Positions 12,040-21,884 of a stretch of DNA of 64,000 bases are shown one piece after another. The notes below the pieces were generated by a model, which did not search any database, was not told the origin of the DNA, and worked only from the letters and a program-made list of their open reading frames with translations. The DNA is taken from positions 20,792,185-20,856,184 of the forward strand of contig OZ038496.1 of NCBI GenBank assembly GCA_964036315.1, given 5' to 3'. The stretch comes from Acanthosepion esculentum (taxonomy: Eukaryota > Mollusca > Cephalopoda > Sepiida > Sepiidae). A program made the translations under genes and the position numbers. Numbering within the stretch: position 1 is the first letter of the stretch; each line of letters starts with the position of its first letter.

Positions 12040-12560
12040 CTGTAATCATTATGGAACATTCACATCCTTAAATGTTGAATATACAGTATTTTGTTGGAAA
12101 CAAAGGAAAGAGTGCTCAACTGTTATGTAATATTGGTCCTCTTATATGATAGTGAATGCTGGACAATCTTCTTACAGATAAAGAAGAGGCTTGAGGCAAC
12201 AGAGATGTGGTTCGACAGATAGATGCTGAGAATACTATAGACTGAACATGTGGGTAACAAGGAAGTTTTAAGGAAAATTGAAACAACAAGGATAATTATA
12301 CTTACAAAGAGCTGGCTGAAATTTCTAGGATACAAAATGAGGAAAGAAGGCTTAAAGAATATATGACATTGAAAGCAAAAGGGACAGAGGAACGCAGCAA
12401 GTAATGTACTTAATGAGCTTGTGTAAATGGATGGCAGAATAGGGGTGGGGAGGGATAGCAAAAAGACAAACTTTACTAAGAGCTGCAAAGGATAAGAAGT
12501 TGTGGAAAGCCATGATCGCTCACGACCTGAAGGAACATGGCACATTAAAGTAGAAGGAGT
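12040..12560 (+). pseudogene. RTE-like LINE 3' fragment (C-terminal domain)
   Basis: The + strand encodes, with frame breaks, LLYDSECWTIFLQ...LEATEMWFDR, LRILxTEHVGN, LRKIETTR, GTEERSK and the final LLRAAKDKKLWKAMIAHDLKEHGT block. The family form is YGSECWT...RRMLRI..T..V.NEEVLR. The 3' end is GGCACATTAAAGTAGAAGGAG, equivalent to 'GGCACATAGAAGAAGAAG' elsewhere. It is non-functional and 5' truncated, as is normal for LINEs. Confidence 0.75.
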
Positions 12561-13089
12561 GTTTCTACATTATTGCTACATAGCTCATTGATTTTATTTT
12601 TAAGTATAGTCATAAAATGACCATTTTTTCCTAGGTTTATCGCTTCCTGCCTATTGTACTTAAAATAGAAGTTGGAGTACATATTGAACAATAGAATAAC
12701 AGAAAAATCAATCAAAAGGAAGCATGTGTCAGTTATGACCAAGAGTTTAGTATATTCAATAAATAATGGTATACAATTGATTCCAGTTAAATGGAACATT
12801 AGTTACATGGAATAGTTGCTTAGTTGGACCAATTATACAACAATAGAATAAAATGTATGCAATATTTTGTACATTTTTCCCAAATTTGTTTAAACAGAAC
12901 AGTCACTTAAAGGGGCTAAAATTCATAGGTTTGACGTGTTCTGCTTGTGTAAAAGATGAAAAGGAGTTATTGCCAGTGATAGGGTTATCAATACATGCAA
13001 ATCGAACGAAAAGATTTAACATCTGCTACAAAGTGATATCTCAAAAAACATTTAAAAGCAAGTATTATGATTTGATTTTATATGAAAGT

Positions 13090-13465
13090 AAGACTCAACG
13101 GGAGTAGATAGGTTCACCTGTTACCTGGTTCACATTCCTCCCCAGTTTTTTGTTTCCTGTTTAACATTGGGTTTCTGGTTCCTTCTCATGTCTACTTCAA
13201 CTCTATACTTTTAACATCTCTGCCTAAAATCTGAAACTTTATTTACTATTTATTTATTTTTTTCTCAATAGGAGTAGATAGGTTTACCTATTGTCTGGCT
13301 CACGCTCTTCCTTCAGTCTTTTGAACAGCAGTAGAGGATTATCTCTTGTTTCTTGTTTAAGATTGGAGTTCCTGCAAAAGTCTTTTCCTTCTTTTATTTC
13401 CAGTCGCCCATTACATCTTAGTGGCATTTTCACCTTGCTTGGGATCAATTGATTAAAACAAAAAC
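13090..13465 (+). mobile_element. LINE/SINE 3' region fragments (two partial tandem copies)
   Basis: The block GGAGTAGATAGGTTCACCT, CTGGTTCACATTCCTCC, TGTTTCCTGTTTAA appears at 13098-13200 and again at 13268-13380. A diverged copy lies at 24655-24780. The second copy ends TTAGTGGCATTTTCACCTTGCTTGGG..TGATTAAAA, which is the same 3' end as the jockey/CR1-like LINE copies of the window. Confidence 0.55.
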
Positions 13466-13469
13466 ATTA

Positions 13470-15030
13470 CTAATGATACTAAATTTAGACTCCTTGGTAC
13501 TACTGGTTATCAGATAGGGTTTTGGAAGCCTACAATTTTACAAAGTTGTAGATTTCCGGAATTTCTGGTTGATCATGTGACGATTGTTAAACGGTGTATT
13601 AAAATACAGTGCTAAATGCTTGCAGATGCATTCAGGCACCCCAGGAATCATGTGAAATTGGGGGACACATTTGGGTGCTTCCAACCTTAGAAGGTCAAGC
13701 AAAATTCACTATTTTTCAAAATTTAGAAAGATTTATTCTATTTCAATTGAGATATAACCATACAATATCTACTTGTGAGTTATGCACATATCCAAATTTT
13801 ATACTATGAAAGCATTCTTATCAAGGAATTCACTAAATTACCAATTACTACCAATGAAAATAACATCTACAAGTCGACAATTGGTACAGACTTTTTCTCG
13901 GAAGGCATTACTTGATTGATGCATTCATTATTTCTACTTGTGGATGTGTCTTGATGTTTTCTGACTTTTTATGCATTTCCTCTGCTCTTTCATCGATAAC
14001 TTTCATTCAATGTGTTTTGTGTATGCTCACTAAAAATACCCCAGACATCACTTAAATCTAACATTGTTCCCATTAGTGTAATTTTTTTTAAAAGTCTATA
14101 TTTTCAATTTCAAGATAAATCACTTAAACTGTTTTACTATTAAAAGTGTCCTACACAAATCAAACTAGCATTAAAGATACCTGCTGAAATACATACAAAA
14201 TCATTTATTTCTCTGTATATACATAGATCCATTTGAATTTACTTACATAATCAGTTTCTTTCATTTATAGTTATACACTAGCTGAAGTACATGTCAACAG
14301 AGGGTAAACATCCAAGACTGGTTATAATTTGTTAGTACAGAAGTTGAGCTCATCTGCTTAAGGAAACAAAGAATGATTAACTTCAATTCACATAATTACT
14401 TATTTCAAAGTGAAAGAAATCAAACATATAAGAAATGTTTATTTCACAATCTTTCTTTGCATTTTCTATCTGTAGAAAAGAATGCAAAATGGATTTTATT
14501 TATTCTTGGTGAGTTTCCAGTGGAAGAAAATACTATAAAAAGTAGAAAATTATATTTTGTAAGAAAAATAGTTCTGTAATGTAGGTTTTTCAAAGCATGC
14601 ATATATTTTTCTAAACTTACATGGAATGGTTACAAATAATAATTATTACTTTTAAAAATAAATTTATGTAACAGAAAAAGTTAGGCACTTTTCTCCATGA
14701 GTAACAAAAAAAAACTCTTCCCAATTATATATGTGTGCATTTCTCTAAAAACCCTGCCCACCAGAAAATTTCCAGGTGAAACGGATTAAAGTAACTTTGA
14801 AAATCCTTATTGCAGATAATATTTGAATGCTTTCCTGAGTTAGTTTTATTCTTTTTGTTTGGAAATTCTCTGAATACAGCAAACATTATACAGAGAATTT
14901 TCAAACAATAAAGATATGTAGATATACAGGTGATACCTCCTGTTCGAATGATTGCAAAATGTTTCCCTATGAAACTCTGGTATCAGGGTTCTGAATATAA
15001 CCTCAATCCACTAAGTAATAAGTTTCATAA
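13470..15030. other. AT-rich DNA without recognisable features
   Basis: No transposon, repeat partner or coding signature was recognised. Open frames at 13609-13809 and 14373-14579 look like chance frames. Confidence 0.45.

Positions 15031-15032
<2 letters not shown>

Positions 15033-15066
<34 letters not shown>
15033..15066. repeat. (TA)n microsatellite
   Basis: About 16 TA units, left of the Penelope-like element. Confidence 0.95.
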
Positions 15067-15069
<3 letters not shown>

Positions 15070-15164
15070 GAAATATAGTCTTAAAGTGTGCTATATTTAT
15101 GGGATAAAGTGCTCAATATCAGAGATAGAGCGTGTGTAAATATAAAAGTGAACATAGAAGTCAA

Positions 15165-15217
15165 CACTTAGAGGCGACAGTCTGTTTCATGCTAGTGTAA
15201 TCGTCAGGCAACTAGTG
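15165..15217 (-). ncRNA. Hammerhead ribozyme-like motif in the Penelope terminus (type I)
   Basis: Read on the minus strand: stem I strand CACTAGTTGC (15217-15208), CTGACGA (15207-15201), a stem II segment (15200-15189), GAAA (15188-15185), a 3-bp stem III (ACA/TGT around GAC), then the cleavage-site triplet GTC ending at 15176. The closing stem I strand GCCTCTAAGTG (15175-15165) follows. All invariant hammerhead boxes (CUGANGA, GAAA, UH) are present, and stem I has the internal loop seen in natural type I ribozymes. Stem II is weak here (TTAC opposite GCAT); the sister terminus starts TTGC, which would pair better. Hammerheads in Penelope-like elements are established; activity of this copy is not. 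Confidence 0.6.
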
Positions 15218-16088
15218 CTGTTATTTTTTTCGGCTATTTATATATAAGGGCCAGTGGTTCATTGTGGGTAATCTATTTTGGCGGTTATTTTTACCGGAAG
15301 TCGCTTATTTGTTTATTTATTTATTTATGTCAAATTATTTTGCTTGTTTTTTTTGTTTTGTTTTTTTTTTAATTTTTATTTTTTATCTTATATATTTATT
15401 TATTTATTTTTTGTTCTGATCGGTGTTTTTTATTAACGTAGTAAAAATTTGTTTATATAGCTTATTGTTGGTAGTCTATTATGGCGGTCATTTACCGGAA
15501 GTCGTTTATTTGCTTATTTATTTGGGTCAAATTGTTTTGCTTGTTTTTATTTATTTTTCATTTTTATTTTTTATCTTATATATTTATTTATTTGTCATTG
15601 ATTAAAGCTATTTGTTGAATTTTGGGGTTGAATGTTGTGGTTTGTTATGACTATTATTTTGGTGGGAACAGTTTTTAATTTATTTATTTGGGTTGATTAT
15701 CTTTATTTGTTTTTTCTAAACGGCTAGTTTGTCGGTATCGGTTGTTAGTTTATTTATATATTTGGATGTATTGAAATCAATTTATTATACTTGTTGTTAA
15801 TTATTTGTTACACTGTATATTTCTCTTTTTGGTTTTCGATTTTTAAGTAACGCAGTATATTATTTTTTATTAATTTTTTTTTTATCGTTATATAACAGTT
15901 ATAACTATTTTCCGTCTGATTTTTTGTTTTGATTTTTATAGTTTAATTTTTTGTTCATAATAGTTTGATAATTCTCCTTATTTTATTATTCTATTTCACC
16001 TATTCTAACAGGTGTTGTTTGGTAATTTGTTTGCATTAATTTACTTATTTTATTGTCATTTTGTTTGTTTTTATATTTATTTATTTTT

Positions 16089-16555
16089 CTATTTTAAGTT
16101 ACGTAGTAAAAATTTGTTTTCATGTCTACATTTTGAGATTAGCTCGGATCTTTTATTTAATAATTTATTTTGGTCTGGGAAGGTAATGATAGCTATTTTT
16201 TCCTCCAAGCAAAGTTTGCAAGTTTTTGATGGGTTGTTGTAGGCTGATGATTTTTTCTTTATTTTCCAAGATATTTTTGGTGTGGTGTGCGTTTTGTTTT
16301 TTATTTCCCAGATATACTTAGAAAGCATTGTGCTGTTCGCATATTTACTATTTGTGAAAGACATTTTGTGTACATAATTTCTTTGTTTCCAGGGTCCTTC
16401 AGTTACTCCTATGTATACCTTTTCTTCATTATCTGCTGATTTTATAGTGGCTTGGTAGATTACGTTGTTTTGTAAACAATTACCATTTAAGGGACATTCG
16501 TTTAATTTGTTCGTGTGGCTTGTTAATAATTTTCCTGTTGTTCTTTTTTATTATT
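16089..16555 (-). pseudogene. GIY-YIG endonuclease domain of a Penelope-like element (C-terminal fragment)
   Basis: This minus-strand frame is open from about 16555 to the stop before 16089, giving about 155 residues. In order it shows a Cys motif (CPLNGNCL), NNVIYQATI, then KVYIGVTEG, which together are the GIY...YIG pair of the endonuclease core. WKQR (candidate catalytic Arg region), the helix LSKYIWEIK, then CKLCLEEK and a conserved end NKRSELISKCRHENKFLL follow. Such domains lie C-terminal to the RT in EN-bearing Penelope-like elements and nick target DNA during insertion. The frame is intact over the visible part but lacks a start and any RT. It ends exactly where the inverted terminal repeat begins. 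Confidence 0.8.
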
Positions 16556-16730
16556 TGTGCCATGTTCGACATAAATAAATAAACAAATAAGCGACTTCCG
16601 GTAAAAATAACAGCCAAAATAGATTACCCACAATGCACCACTGACCCTTATATATAAATAGCCGAGAAAAATAACAGCACTAGTTGCTTGACGATTGCGA
16701 TCTAAGTGTTGACTTCTATGTTCACTTTTA

Positions 16731-16737
<7 letters not shown>

Positions 16738-16798
<61 letters not shown>
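16738..16798. repeat. (TA)n microsatellite
   Basis: About 30 TA units, directly next to the end of the Penelope-like element. Confidence 0.95.
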
Positions 16799-16799
<1 letters not shown>

Positions 16800-16801
<2 letters not shown>

Positions 16802-17555
16802 CAGGATGTGTTTGTGTATGTAACGAATGCATGGCCACAATTTTCAACAGATTTGCACCAAAATTTACATGCACATGCTCCAAGTTAGTTTGAAGGCCAA
16901 GACCGACTTTGCATTTCCCAACTCCCATCGATAGTGGAAATAATCAATTTTTTCATACCTCTATGGCAGTTTTCATGTAGTTTGTGGCCATTTTCTACTG
17001 GCCAGAGTGAGAGCCTGTAGCTGGCTGCCACGAATAGGCAGGAAGATTCTATTGGCCAGCGTGAGAGCCAACAGCTGACTGACATGAATGTTAACTAGCA
17101 TGCTAGCATGCAAAAAAAAATCAATAGCTGCATCCGTCACAAGTAGGAAAAATTTAAATCTGCATGGCACTTTACTCCAATTGGCTCATTCGCTTGCTTA
17201 AACTCAACGTTGATTCTGATTCCGCAGAACTGGGTTGGGTGTGAAAAAGTATTTGTTGTTAACATTCTTTTTTCATTCGGTTTTTCCAGTTACGAGTCCT
17301 TTTTTAAAGCTGATCGTTTTGTGTTCATTTTGTTTAGTTCTTTTTTCGTAACAGATTTAATGTTTAGTATAGAGCTTAGAAAAAATTTGCAGTGTGAGAT
17401 AGGCAAGAAGTAAGGCATGTAGCAATATCAGCATGGCAAAGGGCACTCCTTTAAAGGCAAGGAAGGGCAAAAATATTTTAAGTCAAGTGATAGCAATTGC
17501 TGTATGAGTCGTATGATTTTTGAATCAAGCACGGCAACGCCAGGCTATGCTGCTA

Positions 17556-17557
<2 letters not shown>
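16800..17557 (+). mobile_element. Non-autonomous Helitron-like element, 3' end at 17557
   Basis: The 3' end shows a short hairpin (GGC AAC GCC at 17533-17541) followed after about a dozen bases by CTAG, then T, as in Helitron termini (hairpin then CTRR, insertion before T). The interior includes TTTTCAACAGATTTGCACCAAAA, a phrase I associate with animal non-autonomous Helitrons, and a ~75-bp imperfect internal duplication (CTACTGGCCAGAGTGAGAGCC / CTATTGGCCAGCGTGAGAGCC). No Rep/helicase is encoded. The 5' end is not defined. Confidence 0.55.

Positions 17558-17602
<45 letters not shown>
17558..17602. repeat. (TA)n microsatellite followed by (TG)n
   Basis: About 22 TA units begin immediately after the Helitron CTAG end, followed by a short TG-rich run to 17630. 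Confidence 0.95.
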
Positions 17603-17604
<2 letters not shown>

Positions 17605-17671
17605 TAAAGTGTGTGTGTGTATGTGTGTGTTAATGGTAATATTACCCATTTCCTGATAAGAAAACATTTAG

Positions 17672-18163
17672 CATTCATTGACCGAGCAGCCAGTGCTACT
17701 TTTGGTTGAAATTTATAAAATCTTTTTCTTCAAACCATTTTTCAGGAAAATAGGTTTCCCAAGTCCACTAACTGTTATTGCTCTTTCCAGTCGACATTCA
17801 TTGACCAAGCAGCCAGTGCTACTTTTGGTTGAAATTTATAAAATCTTTCTCTTAAAACAATTCTTCAGGAAAATAGGTTTCCCAAGTCCACTAACTGTTA
17901 TTGCTCTTTCCAGTCGACATGCATTGACCGAGCAGCCAGTGCTACTTTTGGTTGAAATTTATAAAATCTTTCTCTTCAAACCATTTTTCCGGAAAATAGG
18001 TTTCTCAAGTCCACTAACTGTTATTGCTCTTTCCAGTCGGCATTCATTGACCGAGCAGCTAGTGCTACTTTTGTTTGAAATTTATAAAATCTTCCTCTTA
18101 AAACTTTTTTTCTGGAAAATAAGTTTCTAATGTCAAGTTGCTATTACCACTCTTTCTAGTATT
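17672..18163 (+). repeat. 123-bp tandem repeat, four units
   Basis: Units start at 17672, 17795, 17918 and 18041, each 123 bp. They run from CATTCATTGACCGAGCAGCC through GGTTGAAATTTATAAAATCT and CCACTAACTGTTATTGCTCTTTCCAG. Because 123 is divisible by three, one frame stays open across the array (150 codons), but no protein is recognisable. The first three units are nearly identical; the fourth has decayed. A single inverted monomer lies at 36895-37075. Confidence 0.9.
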
Positions 18164-18486
18164 GATGGAGGCATCCTTTCTAACATTTGGTTTGAAATAG
18201 TGTTGAATGTCAACATGTTGATTATGTTATTATTTTCTCATCAAGTTACATGTTTTATCCATTTTAGTTGTTGCTGCTGTTGAAAGTCTTCAAATGATAT
18301 GGTTTCTGTTATTTGCTATAGCTCTTTGTAATTCTGTAGTGCCAGTTCACAAGGTTTGAGGAAGGATGGTCCTTGTTGAAACCTACAGGATTCATTCACT
18401 CAAAGCCATTTTAATCCATTGATCTGAGAAAGTGGTTGTATACAGCTGACAGTTTAGATATTTCTGAATGAGTTCAGTGCCATGCA

Positions 18487-18650
18487 GTGTAATGTTACAT
18501 TTTTTAGATCTTATTAAAAATCTAACAAGCCTCTGTTGATCAGTTCTATCAAAGCACAGATGGATTATATACTGTGCTTGATTATTCTGAAACTTTTAAT
18601 TATGCATATGATTCTCACATTTTAATAAGATCTAAAAAACATAACATTAG
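18487..18650. mobile_element. Palindromic MITE with ~30-bp inverted termini
   Basis: TAATGTTACATTTTTTAGATCTTATTAAAA at the left end is matched by its reverse complement, with a few changes, at 18617-18648. About 100 bp separates the arms. No transposase is present and the family is unknown. Confidence 0.65.
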
Positions 18651-18651
18651 A

Positions 18652-18677
18652 TAGATAGATAGATAGATAGATAGATA
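18652..18677. repeat. (GATA)n microsatellite
   Basis: A run of GATA units abuts the start of the LINE relic. The same tetramer with 'TATGAACAGGCC' recurs at 19316-19545. Confidence 0.85.
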
Positions 18678-18689
18678 TGAACAGGCCAT

Positions 18690-19312
18690 CTATAGAGCAT
18701 GCATTGTCAGCATGCTGCACTATAGCAGACAAGAGCGACAATGCTTCAACACCTTTCATCTTGGCTGAGATGCAGTCTGGGTATCAGTTGGCCCAACCAG
18801 GTTACCAGTCAAAGTTCTCACTCATACCCAGCTACCCAGCCTCTACACCCTTCTCCAACAGTGCCAGCTCCACTTGCTTGAGCATGTACACTGTATGCTG
18901 GCTGGGAGGGTTCCAAAGGTCCTTCTGTACAGAGAACTGACTACTGACAAGGGATCACGAAGGTGACTTCATCTTTGCTTCAAGGACATCTACAAAAGAG
19001 ACATGAGGGTAATGGACCTGGACATCAAAAGGTGAAAAAATGTTGCCAATGATTGCTCACACTGGAGATGCAATTTACAAAGAGAGCTGGAGTGAGGAGA
19101 TGAAAAATAGGGACTGGGAAGAAGCATGCATGACAGAAAGAAAACAACGCAGTGACATTGGGGGAGAGCATTTCGCATGCATTTGTTGCAATCAAGACTC
19201 ACTCCCATGTGGGCCTGTACAGACATAACAGATTCTGTGCTGTCATCAGCAGCTGAGACATAACTCTTTCAGGTGCAGATCCATGGTCTCTTGAGTCCGA
19301 CAGATGTCACAC
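18690..19312 (+). pseudogene. LINE ORF2 C-terminal relic with C2H2-like tail
   Basis: Across frame breaks the + strand encodes LLQQCQLHLLEHVHCMLAGRV, then KVLLYRELTTDKGSR, CFKDIYKRDMRVMDLDIKR, SHWRCNLQREL, and near 19165 a Cys pair (FACICCNQD) followed by a degenerate His/Cys segment. This matches the C-terminus of a LINE family that usually reads L.WLGHV.RM..., RGRP.LR.KD..KRD and ends in a C2H2-like finger. It is a different LINE from the RTE-like and jockey-like copies elsewhere. Several frameshifts and stops make it non-functional. Confidence 0.6.
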
Positions 19313-19315
19313 AAG

Positions 19316-19545
19316 ATGGATAGATAGGTATGAACAGGCCATAGATATATAGATATGAACAGGCCATAAATAGATAGAAAGATAGATATGAACAAGCCAT
19401 AGATAAATAAATAAATACAAACAGATAGATATGAGCAGGCTATAGATAGATTGATAGATATGAACAGACTATAGATAGATAGATAGATAGATAGATATGA
19501 ACAGGCCATAAATAGATAGATAGATATGAACAAGCTATAGATAGA
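19316..19545. repeat. (GATA)n-based minisatellite
   Basis: Units of GATA runs separated by ATGAACAGGCCATA-type spacers are repeated about eight times, with unit length varying from about 24 to 40 bp. Related short stretches lie at 18652-18690 and 51255-51310. Confidence 0.85.
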
Positions 19546-19549
19546 TATG

Positions 19550-20500
19550 CATGATTGTAGATGACTCTACATACACTTGTATCTCTATATATGCATAACA
19601 ATGACAGTGAAAGTAATTGCTAATTTCAATGTGTAAACACGATAATTGACTATAAGAGTCATTAGCATTTCTAGTTTTGTTCAGTCTTCGAATGCCTTTG
19701 TGTTTTTGATTTTGTTATCACGTTTTCACCAAAGATTAATTTCTTTTCTTACAAATTGATGGAAAATGAAGAATATATCTATTGAAACTTTGGGCAACAA
19801 CACCAAGAATGTGGATGAGTTCAATTGTCCAAACAAAATTTGGAAACAAGATATTAACAAAATCAATCTGCTAATCAATATTGCTTCTCAACAAGGATGT
19901 TCTTCAAGGTTTTCTTCATCCATTATAAAAATGTACATCTATTTAAGTCCATTGTTGAGAACTTTATCTCATCTTCCAACAATGAGCATTCTCCCTCTGC
20001 CAGATTTTAGAATTGGGAACACTATATAACTGCTGATAAATTATTTCTTCATGTGTAGGGACTATAAGAATCACATATTGAGCATGAACTGAAATGTTCT
20101 ATTTTCATTTCATTATCTACATACCATAAAAGTTGAACAAAAGTTTGAATTTCTCCTCTTCCTCAGAAGAGGTGTAACAATAATCACTTTTTTAATTCTG
20201 AACTTTTCAAAAATGCTCATATATTTTCTTAGGTAATTCTTTGCTCATATTTTCTTATAAAGCATTCTGAGCTGGGCACATACAATCATGATACATTTAA
20301 ATACATGATACTTAAAGGCACCAAAAGATTCACAATCATCTCATAACTAATGACTGATATTAGATGTGTTGAAGATTATTATATAAACTACTTTTCATCT
20401 CATGTAATTTGCTCTATTTTTATAGTTAATATTCTAAGGACTAATGTTCAAAGTAAAATATACATGATTTATTATACATACAAATTAATGGGTTTGACTT
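19550..20500. other. AT-rich DNA without recognisable features
   Basis: An 87-codon open frame at 19766-20029 has no recognisable domain and no conserved partner in the window. I leave it unassigned. Confidence 0.4.
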
Positions 20501-20504
20501 TGTC

Positions 20505-20870
20505 AAGTTTAACAAAAGGTTTAATAGATTTCCCTATAAATTTTGACAATAGGTTTAATAGATTTCCTACCCAAGGTTGACAGGTTTAATAGATTTTCTG
20601 ATAAATGTTGACAATAAGTTTAATAGATTTTCCTACAAATGTTGACAATATATTTAATAGATGTACCTATAAATTTTGACAATAGGTTTAATAGATTTCT
20701 CTCCCAAAGTTGAAAGTTTTAATAGATATCCCTATAGATATTGACAATAGGTTTAATAGATTTCCCTCCCATGGTTGACAGGTTTAATAGATTTCACTAT
20801 AAATATTGACAATAAGTTTTAAAGAAATTTCTGCATCAAGTTTGATAATAGTTTTAATAGATTTTTATTG
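20505..20870 (+). repeat. Minisatellite of ~37-40-bp units
   Basis: About nine units share GGTTTAATAGATTT and TTGACAATA, with variable middle bases (CCCTATAAATT, CCTACAAATG, CTCCCATGG). Divergence between units is high, so the array is old. Confidence 0.85.
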
Positions 20871-21397
20871 ATGCTGCTTGGACAAGTGAAATGATTATCT
20901 TTTCTTGCTCAAGTATTTTAACCTGCTATAGAAGCACATTTTGCCAAGATATCTGGCAGTGGGACAGAACACAGGATGAAGTAGATTAAGGCTTTTCTTA
21001 TGGGCTTTACTGCAAAGTGTACATTAATAGCCTCAGCCACCAGAATTCAAATCTAGTCTATGAAAATCTTTTTCCCCCATAATGATAACGATTCACAATC
21101 TTATAATTTGTGTATTCAGATATTTTAGCTGTCTTAATTTCACCTGAGGGAAAGTGTGTAAAACCATAATTAAACTCTGGCATTTTCAGTTCATTTGTTT
21201 TAAAATTTGTACACTTCCATTATTTAATACAAATTTGATTTTTAAAACATTCTTGCTCATTAAAATATAGATTTTCATTTACCTCTATTTTTGATCAACA
21301 AACAATTTTTAATGTTTAAATATTTCTCCTTTAGATAATATCTCACTTTCAAATTTATTAATTCTGGCAAATTATATATTTATAATTTATATATTTG

Positions 21398-21880
21398 GAA
21401 ATTCTTGATAACATCTAAAGAAGAATCTGAAATTTTATTGGTCCTGACCTGGCATCTTAGCTTCAATCACTTTATCACCACTATAACAAAGGTTTTCTGT
21501 GCCTATATATACTTTCACAGTGATTGTTCTGATGAACTTTCCTCTATGATATATAGACTTTATGAATTTAAGCACAGTGTTAGATTGACGGAAAGCTCTC
21601 ATCATTTTACAGTCGACATGACTAGGTAGAACCATAATTTCTATGCTAACAGTTTCTTTTCTTTTCTTGCACTTATTCTCTGTATGACTATCTTACTTCC
21701 AAGTCAACTTTGATTTAAAAAAATTTAAATGCAATGTCAATTGTTATCTTCTGTCTTCTTAATTCCTGTTTTTTTTATTGTTCTCTCTCCTTAACAGTGT
21801 TTTTTTTTCTCATATTCTGTAACACTCAGTAATCCCTTACATCTCAATTGTCTTGCTTGGAGTGAAATGATTAAAAAATG
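21398..21880 (+). pseudogene. Jockey/CR1-like LINE 3' fragment
   Basis: The frame beginning near 21420 reads ...ILLVLTWHLSFNHF, with FHSDCSDELSSMIYRLYEFKHSVRLTESSHHFTVDM in another. This matches the 30185-30710 copy (YKYFHDNCSDELL.IVPRLYEFKHSTRLAARSHHFQVEM). The fragment ends CTTGCTTGGAGTGAAATGATTAAAAAA, the family 3' end. It is frameshifted and 5' truncated. Confidence 0.75.
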
Positions 21881-21884
21881 TGTG

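Larger units (their letters stand above)
15138..16737 (-). mobile_element. Penelope-like element (5' truncated) with inverted terminal repeats
   Basis: The left 195 bp (from AAGTGAACATAGAAGTCAAC inward to ACCGGAAGTCGCTTATTTG) recurs in inverted orientation at 16561-16735. Between them the minus strand carries a GIY-YIG endonuclease relic (16089-16555), followed by a ~950-bp A-rich 3' region that contains partial repeats: the TTACCGGAAGTCG block recurs at 15490, and ACGTAGTAAAAATTTGTTT at 15436 and 16095. Penelope-like retroelements have an RT followed by a GIY-YIG endonuclease, complex inverted or partial tandem termini, and hammerhead motifs; all but the RT are visible here. The RT is absent, so the copy is dead. 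The right end abuts (TA)n. Confidence 0.75.

Noticed and set aside
13609..13809. 66-codon frame as a host exon
   Set aside because: No flanking splice sites in phase and no recognisable domain.
15140..16737. A conventional DNA transposon with terminal inverted repeats
   Set aside because: The encoded relic is a GIY-YIG endonuclease and not a DDE transposase, and the terminus carries a hammerhead-like motif; a Penelope-like element explains both better.
17678..18130. 150-codon frame with 41-residue repeats as a repeat protein gene
   Set aside because: It follows from a tandem repeat with a period divisible by three, and the single-copy relative at 36.9 kb is interrupted. Kept as a repeat.
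19316..19545. A CRISPR-like array
   Set aside because: The repeats are degenerate GATA microsatellite units of varying length in an animal genome, with no unique spacers of constant size.
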